14,466 bases of DNA, from positions 5,462-19,927 of the forward strand of contig PAVA01000004.1 in NCBI GenBank assembly GCA_002712945.1, read 5' to 3'. Numbering within the stretch: the first letter of the stretch is position 1; each line of letters opens with the position of its first letter. The DNA is from Citromicrobium sp. (GTDB lineage Bacteria; Pseudomonadota; Alphaproteobacteria; Sphingomonadales; Sphingomonadaceae). This document shows positions 6,865 through 12,315 of the stretch, piece by piece. A program made the translations under genes and the position numbers. Under the pieces are notes generated by a model. It saw only the letters and a list, made by a program, of their open reading frames with translations, was not told where the DNA came from and did not search any database.

Positions 6865-7110
6865 TCAGAAGACCGGGTAATGCCCCTCGACCGCGATGCA
6901 CCAGAGCGTCCCCGCAGCAGGAGCCGCATCGCGCAGATCGGGCAGCGCGAAGGTCTTTCGTCCGTCGCCGCCGAATCGCGGGCCGATGATCGAAAAGAGC
7001 GGCATGTTCGCCGCGATATCCAGTTCGCGGCCATCGGCCACTTCCCACCCCTGCGGGGCCCTGTCGCCGGTGTAGAGCATCAGCTCGCCGATAAGCGGTT
7101 CCATCCCCAT
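6865..7110 (-). CDS. Small tail-collar-domain protein (microcystin-dependent-protein type)
   Basis: An 81-residue protein that is almost entirely one phage tail collar domain (Pfam Phage Collar-like): IGELMLYTGDRAPQGWEVADGRELDI at 7-32, then LFSIIG (38-43), FGGDG (46-50) and TFALPDLR (53-60). The closing segment GTLWCIAVEGHYPV matches the usual end of these proteins (CIALQGxxP). Relatives are commonly about 170-200 residues, with one or more collar domains, and include phage fibre parts and chromosomal microcystin-dependent-type proteins of unclear function. There is no signal peptide and no other phage gene nearby, so this is not a prophage remnant on present evidence. The start at 7110 has an excellent AGGAGG (7123-7128) at a long spacing of 12 bases; the second ATG at 7104 would be 18 bases away. 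Confidence 0.8.
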   Translation of the reverse strand: MGMEPLIGELMLYTGDRAPQGWEVADGRELDIAANMPLFSIIGPRFGGDGRKTFALPDLRDAAPAAGTLWCIAVEGHYPVF

Positions 7111-7179
7111 CGCTGAAAGTGCCTCCTCGATCGAAAGGCGCGACCCGGAACCTGTTAGATCACCATATTCGAGCCGGCG

Positions 7180-8307
7180 CTACTCCACGTCCTCCACTTC
7201 GACCGCTTCGCCCGTCACCCGCTGCGCGAGAGCGGCGGAGATGAACGGGTCGATCGCGCCGTCGAGCACGTCGGAGGGCGCGGTGGAGGTCTCGCCCGTG
7301 CGCAAGTCCTTCACCAGCTGATAGGGCTGGAGCACGTAGCTGCGGATCTGGTGGCCCCAGCCGATCTCGGTCTTTTCCTGATATTCACCGCTCGCCGCGG
7401 CCTCTCGCTCGGCCATCTCGCGCTCGAACAGGCGCGCTTTCAGCATGTTCATCGCGGTCGCCCGGTTCTTGTGCTGGCTGCGGTCGTTCTGGCTGGCGAC
7501 CACGATTCCCGTGGGGACGTGGGTGATGCGCACCGCGGAATCGGTCGTGTTGACGTGCTGCCCGCCCGCGCCCGATGCGCGGTAGGTATCGATCTTGAGG
7601 TCGCTTTCGTTGATCGCGATCTCGATATCGTCGTCGATCACGGGATAGACCCAGACCGAGCTGAACGAGGTGTGCCGCCGCGCCGAGCTGTCATAGGGGC
7701 TGATGCGGACGAGGCGATGCACGTCGCTCTCGGTCTTGGCGTAGCCGTAGGCATTCTCGCCCTTGATGAGCAGTGTTACCGACTTGATCCCCGCCTGCTC
7801 GCCTGCGTGGTACTCGATCAGCTCGACCTTGAAGCCGCGCCGTTCGGCCCAGCGGGTATACATGCGCTGGAGCATCTCGGCCCAGTCCTGGCTTTCGGTG
7901 CCCCCGGCGCCTGCATGGACTTCCAGGTAAGCATCGTTCGCATCGGCCTCGCCCGAAAGCAGTGCCTGGACCTTGTCCGCATCGGCGCGTTCTGCCAGCT
8001 TTTCCAGGCTGGCGAGCCCCTCGTTCACCGTGTCGTCGTCGCCCTCGGCCTCGCCCAGCTCGATGAACTCGACCGCGTCGGCCATTTCGGACGAGATGGT
8101 GTTGACCGTGCCGATCGCGCTTTCGAGCCGCTTCTGCTCGCGCATGATGGTCTGCGCTTCCTTGGGATCGTCCCACAGGGTCGGGTCCTCGACCCGCGCG
8201 TTCAGCTCGTCGAGGCGGCGCAGCGCGCGCTCCCAGTCGAGCGACTGGCGCACCGGCGCCAGCGCGGCTTCGATCCGGTCGATATGGGCCTGCCCTTCGG
8301 CACGCAT
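7180..8307 (-). CDS. prfB: Peptide chain release factor 2
   Basis: RF2 reads UGA and UAA stop codons and triggers peptide release in the ribosome. The 375-residue protein has the helical N-terminal domain (1-105), the HAGAGGTESQDW segment (131-142), the stop-codon recognition element SPY (203-205, in SPYDSSARRHTSF, where E. coli has SPF) and the universal catalytic GGQ (248-250, in SGAGGQHVN). The motif NDRSQHKNRATAM follows. The SPY form and the surrounding SSARRHTSFSSVWVYPV are normal for alphaproteobacterial RF2, so this is not a defect. The reading frame is continuous from ATG: the autoregulatory +1 frameshift site found near codon 26 in E. coli prfB is absent. The start has CGGAG (8316-8320) 8 bases upstream. 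mrcA ends 86 bases before it on the same strand. Confidence 0.98.
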   Translation of the reverse strand: MRAEGQAHIDRIEAALAPVRQSLDWERALRRLDELNARVEDPTLWDDPKEAQTIMREQKRLESAIGTVNTISSEMADAVEFIELGEAEGDDDTVNEGLASLEKLAERADADKVQALLSGEADANDAYLEVHAGAGGTESQDWAEMLQRMYTRWAERRGFKVELIEYHAGEQAGIKSVTLLIKGENAYGYAKTESDVHRLVRISPYDSSARRHTSFSSVWVYPVIDDDIEIAINESDLKIDTYRASGAGGQHVNTTDSAVRITHVPTGIVVASQNDRSQHKNRATAMNMLKARLFEREMAEREAAASGEYQEKTEIGWGHQIRSYVLQPYQLVKDLRTGETSTAPSDVLDGAIDPFISAALAQRVTGEAVEVEDVE

Positions 8308-8372
8308 GGCAAAGTCTCCGAAAAATGGGCGGGCAGCGCTAGGGCCGCGCAGCCCGTATTACAAGGCGGGAT

Positions 8373-8387
8373 GCCGCGAGACGCGGC
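8373..8387 (-). terminator. GC-rich hairpin just after the mrcA stop
   Basis: GCCGCG (8373-8378) and CGCGGC (8382-8387) form a perfect 6-bp stem with a 3-base loop, 6 bases past the mrcA stop codon on the minus strand. No T-run follows, so it is at best an incomplete intrinsic terminator or an RNA-end stabiliser between mrcA and prfB. In DNA this GC-rich such a stem could be chance. Confidence 0.35.
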
Positions 8388-8393
8388 GCGCCA

Positions 8394-10886
8394 TCAGTAG
8401 ATGCCGCCCTGTTCCTCGACGAAGTTTTCGGGCGGCTCCTCGCGCTCGACAATATTGTTCAGGCTCGCCTGCGCCCGGCGCGCGCGCCGGATAAGGTCGA
8501 GCAGTTCCTGCCGCTGCGCCGCGATTTCGGAGGCGCGGGTCGAACGCGGCGGTTCGGTATCGGGCTTGAACGCCTCCCAGATGATCGCTGCGTTTTCGTC
8601 CGTGCCCGGCCAGGCATCATAGACCCGCCCGCCCGTGCGCCGGTCGATCCGCACCATCCGCACGCCCGCTGGCGCGACCGGCGGCGTCTCGCGCCAGCGA
8701 TCGCGCGTTTCCTCGATGAAGGTCTTGACGATCGGCGCGGCGATCGTGCCGCCCTGCGCGTAGCCGCCCATGTTGCGCGGCTGGTCGAAGCCCAGATAGG
8801 TGCCGACCATCAGCTGCTGCGTGCCGCCGATGAACCACACGTCCTTGGGGCCGGTGGTGGTGCCGGTCTTGCCGAACAGGGGCAGGCCGGTGCCGCGCAG
8901 CACCTTCGCGGTGCCCCGCGTGATCACGCCTTCGAGGATGTGGGTGATCTGGAACGCGGTGCGCGCGTCGATCATCTGGCGGCCGAGCGGGCCGGGGCGC
9001 GGCATGGCCGAGCCATCCCATTCGGGCATGTTGCACTTCTCGCAGTCGCGCTCGTCCGCGCGCCAGATCACCTTGCCGCGCCGGTCCTGCACGTAATCGA
9101 TCACGGTGGGATCGTTGTAGCGGCCATGATTGGCGAGCGTGGAGAAGGCGTTGGTCATCTTCTCGACCGTGGTCTCGCCTGCGCCCAGCGCGAAGGAGAT
9201 ATAGGGGTCGTAGGAGCCGATCCCGACCCGCTCGTAGGTCTTGATGACATTCGCCATGCCCGATTCATTGGCGATGTTGGCGGTCATCACGTTCTGCGAA
9301 TTTTCGAGTCCGAAGCGCAGCGTATAGGTTCCGGCGCGCCCGCCGCGGATACATTTCTGGCCGTAGCGCGCACCCTGATAGGCGCAGAAGCTGCTGTTAT
9401 CGACCTGGCTGGCGGGCGTCAGACCCTGGTCGAGCCCGGTCGCATAGACGAAGGGCTTGACGGTCGAGCCTGGCTGGCGGTTCGCCTGCGTTGCGGGGTT
9501 GAAGCTTTCCAGCCGACTGTCCCACCCGCCCTGCATAGCCATGATGCGGCCGGTCTGGGGATCCTGCACGATGATGCCGCCCGACGCTTCCGGGATCACG
9601 GCGATCCGCCAGGCATTGCCCGATGGGCGCACCGCGATCACGTCTCCGGGGCGGAGCGAGTTCGGCGCGCTGGCAAGCGTCGAGGTCTCGCCATCGGAAA
9701 AGCCGATCGCGCCCGATCCGGTGAAGACGGCAACCCGCCAGTTTTCGTAGTTTATGCCGATATTGGCACTGGCGAGCTGGCTGGTCAGATCGCCCTTGTC
9801 GGTATCGAGCGTCGCAATCGGGCCGGACCAGCCGCGCCCGCCGTGATAGCGCAGCATGCCCTTGCGCAGGGCATCGCGCGCGGCGTCCTGATATTCGAGG
9901 TCGAGCGAGGTGCGCACCCACAGGCCCCCGGCATAGACGCTGTTGGGCCCGTCATCGGCGGTTTCGCCAAAGCGGCTGAGCAGCTGGCGGCGAACCTCCT
10001 CGATGAAATAGCCCGCATCGGCATTGCGGATCGAGCTGGCCCCCGAGGTCAGGCCGAGCGGCTGCGCCTTCGCCTCTGCAACCTGCTCGGGCGTGGCCCA
10101 GCCATTGTCGGCCATCTGGTCCAGCACCCAGTTGCGGCGCGAGATCGCCAGTTCCTCGTACTTCTTGCGGCCATAGCGCTCGGGCGCCTTGGGGAGGATC
10201 GCGAGGAAGGCCATCTCGTGCAGGTCGAGATCGCCGACGTCCTTATCGAAATAGGCGCGCGCCGCCGCCTGCACGCCGAAGCTGCGCCGCCCCAGCGGAA
10301 TTTCGTTGAGGTAGAGGGTGAGGATTTCCTGCTTGCTCAGCGTCTGCTCGATCCGGCGCGCCACCAGCATTTCGCGCAGCTTGCGGGTGATCGAATATTC
10401 ATCGCTCAGCAGCACGTTCTTGGCGACCTGCTGGGTAATGGTCGAACCGCCGACCGCGCGCTCGTCCGTCCCGGCCTTGCTGACATAATCGATTACCGCA
10501 TTGGCCGTCCCGGTAATGTCGACGCCGTTATGGCTCCAGAAGGTCTCGTCCTCGGCGGAGAGGAAGGCATTGACGAGCGGCGTGGGGAAATCGACGAAAT
10601 CGAGCTGGACGCGCCGGTCGCGCGCATAGCTGCCCACGATCTCGCCGTCATTGCCGCGCACCACGGTGGGCAGCGGGGTCTCGTAATCCTGCAGGGCGGC
10701 GGCATCGGGCAGATCGCGCCCGATCAGGAACCATGCAACGGCGAGCAGCACGAGGAAAGCAGCCGCACCATAGACGATCCAGCGCACGGCCCAGTTGTCG
10801 CGCCAGGTCTGCTTGAACTCGGCATAGGCGTCGGACGATCCGCGCTGGAGCCGGTAACGGATATGTTCGACTGATAGCTCTGTCAT
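8394..10886 (-). CDS. mrcA: Penicillin-binding protein 1A, bifunctional glycosyltransferase/transpeptidase
   Basis: An 830-residue class A PBP that polymerises glycan strands and cross-links peptides on the outer face of the inner membrane. Order: cytoplasmic N terminus (1-33), one membrane span (about 34-55), glycosyltransferase domain with catalytic Glu112 in SAEDETFWSHNG, the GGSTITQQVAKN motif (146-157) and RKLREMLVARRIE (168-180), then an OB-like insert near 350-430 as in PBP1A. The transpeptidase domain has the SxxK motif Ser474-Lys477 (GSTVK), SQN (530-532) and KTGTT (673-677). Two cysteine pairs lie in the exported part: Cys501/Cys512 and Cys615-x2-Cys618. The C-terminal tail (about 780-830) is charged and possibly coiled. 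Length matches the family. The ATG at 10886 has AAGGGG 11 bases upstream. The amidase gene ends 73 bases before it; the pair is a cell-wall unit. Confidence 0.97.
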   Translation of the reverse strand: MTELSVEHIRYRLQRGSSDAYAEFKQTWRDNWAVRWIVYGAAAFLVLLAVAWFLIGRDLPDAAALQDYETPLPTVVRGNDGEIVGSYARDRRVQLDFVDFPTPLVNAFLSAEDETFWSHNGVDITGTANAVIDYVSKAGTDERAVGGSTITQQVAKNVLLSDEYSITRKLREMLVARRIEQTLSKQEILTLYLNEIPLGRRSFGVQAAARAYFDKDVGDLDLHEMAFLAILPKAPERYGRKKYEELAISRRNWVLDQMADNGWATPEQVAEAKAQPLGLTSGASSIRNADAGYFIEEVRRQLLSRFGETADDGPNSVYAGGLWVRTSLDLEYQDAARDALRKGMLRYHGGRGWSGPIATLDTDKGDLTSQLASANIGINYENWRVAVFTGSGAIGFSDGETSTLASAPNSLRPGDVIAVRPSGNAWRIAVIPEASGGIIVQDPQTGRIMAMQGGWDSRLESFNPATQANRQPGSTVKPFVYATGLDQGLTPASQVDNSSFCAYQGARYGQKCIRGGRAGTYTLRFGLENSQNVMTANIANESGMANVIKTYERVGIGSYDPYISFALGAGETTVEKMTNAFSTLANHGRYNDPTVIDYVQDRRGKVIWRADERDCEKCNMPEWDGSAMPRPGPLGRQMIDARTAFQITHILEGVITRGTAKVLRGTGLPLFGKTGTTTGPKDVWFIGGTQQLMVGTYLGFDQPRNMGGYAQGGTIAAPIVKTFIEETRDRWRETPPVAPAGVRMVRIDRRTGGRVYDAWPGTDENAAIIWEAFKPDTEPPRSTRASEIAAQRQELLDLIRRARRAQASLNNIVEREEPPENFVEEQGGIY

Positions 10887-10959
10887 GATGCGGTCGGCCC
10901 CTTAGCACGGGGCTGGCAGAAACCGCCATAACCAATGGTGAACATATCGGGTGCGCGGG

Positions 10960-11829
10960 TCAGGTGGCGGACTGGCGGGCGAAGAACACCCTGATCGCAC
11001 GGGCAAGAAATTCGGAGAATTCCTCCTGCCCCTCTTGCGAGGTCAGCCTTGCCGCATCGTCCGGATTGGTCAGGAAGCCGACCTCGAACAGCACGGCGGG
11101 CACATCGGGCGCGCGCAGCACCGCCAGCGCGGCGGAGCGCTGGGTCTGCGAATGGAAGCGGTGCTTGCCCTGCCCTTCCCGCTCGATCAGCTGGCCGAAC
11201 TCGCGGCTGGTTTCCTGCACCCGGCGCTGCGACAGCTCGACCAGAATGTCGTTGACCGGATCGCTCTGGTTCTTGACCACCACGCCGTTGAGAATGTCGG
11301 CGTTGTTCTCGCGGTTGGCGAAGCGCGCCGCCGCCTCGCTCGATGCCTCGCGCGACAGGGTATAGACGCTCGCACCATAGGCCCGGCCGGGGTCGGCGGC
11401 GCTGTCGGCATGGAGCGAGATGAACAGGTCGGCATTCAGCCGGCGCGCAATCTCGGGCCGTTCTTGCAGCACGAGAAACGTGTCGTCCTCGCGCGTCAGC
11501 GCCACGCGGATGCCGCCTTCTTCCAGCAGCCTGTCCTTCACCGCATGGGCGAGCGCGAGCGTCAGGTCCTTCTCCCGCCGCCCGCCGGACACCGCGCCGG
11601 GGTCTTTCCCGCCGTGCCCCGCGTCGATCACCACCAGCGGCCTCGAATTGTCGGGCGGGCCGTAGATCTTGGGCAGGTCGACCGGCTGGCCCGCCTTGGG
11701 CAGGACCAGGCTGATCACGTAGTCGCGCCCCAGATGCGGGACCGGCAGGGTCAGGCCGAATATATACAGCCCGCCCACCAGAAGGACCGGAAACAGGAAG
11801 ATCGCAAGAATTTGGAAGAAGCGCATCAT
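10960..11829 (-). CDS. amiC: N-acetylmuramoyl-L-alanine amidase (Amidase_3)
   Basis: A zinc amidase that cuts the bond between MurNAc and L-alanine in peptidoglycan, used in cell separation. The 289-residue protein has an N-terminal hydrophobic segment (about 5-28), either an uncleaved anchor or a signal peptide, and then the amidase domain from residue 64. Zinc ligands are His72 (IDAGHGGKDPGA), Glu86 (REKDL) and His140 (SLHAD). The catalytic Glu is Glu249 in FEVGFLTN. The longer segment around 185-228 between the last zinc ligand and the active Glu resembles the regulatory helix region of division amidases that need an activator such as EnvC. There is no AMIN domain, so septal targeting must differ from E. 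coli AmiC; the symbol is by gene context and could be given differently. Two adjacent ATGs (11829, 11826) are possible starts. It is divergent from rne and upstream of mrcA. Confidence 0.93.
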   Translation of the reverse strand: MMRFFQILAIFLFPVLLVGGLYIFGLTLPVPHLGRDYVISLVLPKAGQPVDLPKIYGPPDNSRPLVVIDAGHGGKDPGAVSGGRREKDLTLALAHAVKDRLLEEGGIRVALTREDDTFLVLQERPEIARRLNADLFISLHADSAADPGRAYGASVYTLSREASSEAAARFANRENNADILNGVVVKNQSDPVNDILVELSQRRVQETSREFGQLIEREGQGKHRFHSQTQRSAALAVLRAPDVPAVLFEVGFLTNPDDAARLTSQEGQEEFSEFLARAIRVFFARQSAT

Positions 11830-12315
11830 GCAGCTGCCTTAGTAAATTGCCGCAGCGCACCAGCGCAATAGAGTTGCCGCGCTTCATCCGCGATGCTAGC
11901 CAGAATGGGTCACGAAGCGCCCAGCCCCTTCACACGGATCGTTTTTCGATTCCTCGCGGGGGGTGCCGGGCGACCGGGGACACTCCCACGACGCGCGGCA
12001 CGCAAGCTCGCGCGGTAAACGAAACGATTACAGGTTGATGCGACCAATGCGCACCCCACGCCCGCTCGAACCCGCCAGGCTGCAGAGCCTTGCGGACGGG
12101 CGCATGGCGAGGGCCGAGAAGCCAACCAGCGTTCGGGCAGCCGTCCGCTTGGTCGCAGACACACACGCTCCCCGCATGGCCCGCAAGGGACAGGCGACGG
12201 ACTTCCCATCGCGCCGGGCGGAAACCGCCGGGCGATTTTTCATGACAGATAGCGCGCTGCGACGCCCTCCCCCCACCATGCGGAGGTGGCTTTCGAAGCG
12301 CGTGGAGACACTAAA
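11830..12315. promoter_or_regulatory. Divergent intergenic region and probable long rne leader
   Basis: This 486-base stretch between amiC (-) and rne (+) has no credible protein gene. It should hold both promoters, but I cannot point to a convincing -35/-10 pair. In the rne sense several predicted stems are visible. AGGCT/AGCCT (12077-12081 with 12086-12090) closes a GCAG loop. GCGGACGG (12092-12099) pairs with CCGTCCGC (12141-12148). A terminator-like hairpin lies at 12212-12240, and a helix pairs 12253-12258 with 12297-12302, ending 2 bases before the Shine-Dalgarno. E. coli RNase E controls its own mRNA through a structured leader; a similar role here is inferred. The left part (11830-12030) shows only T5 runs and short repeats I cannot interpret. 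Confidence 0.55.
12212..12240 (+). terminator. Terminator-like hairpin inside the rne leader
   Basis: CGCC (12212-12215) pairs with GGCG (12231-12234) and GGCGG (12217-12221) with CCGCC (12225-12229). A single G-G mismatch separates the two helices and the loop is AAA. The stem is followed by A and five T (12236-12240). This has the shape of an intrinsic terminator, yet lies 75 bases before the rne start codon in the same orientation, so it would act as an attenuator or mark the 3' end of a leader-derived small RNA. Confidence 0.5.

Noticed and set aside
6865..7110. Prophage or tailocin remnant
   Set aside because: Only one small collar domain is present; no capsid, tail, integrase, lysis or attachment-site sequence occurs near it.
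7693..7701. SPY instead of SPF in the RF2 recognition motif
   Set aside because: SPYDS is the usual alphaproteobacterial form as I recall it, so it is not a sign of changed stop-codon use.
8200..8307. Possible programmed frameshift in prfB as in E. coli
   Set aside because: The frame is continuous from the ATG through the conserved N-terminal domain; no in-frame UGA near codon 26 and no slippery CUU-UGA are present.
8940..10874. A plus-strand frame of about 644 codons opposite mrcA
   Set aside because: Antisense shadow of PBP1A in high-GC DNA; no recognisable domain and no start context.
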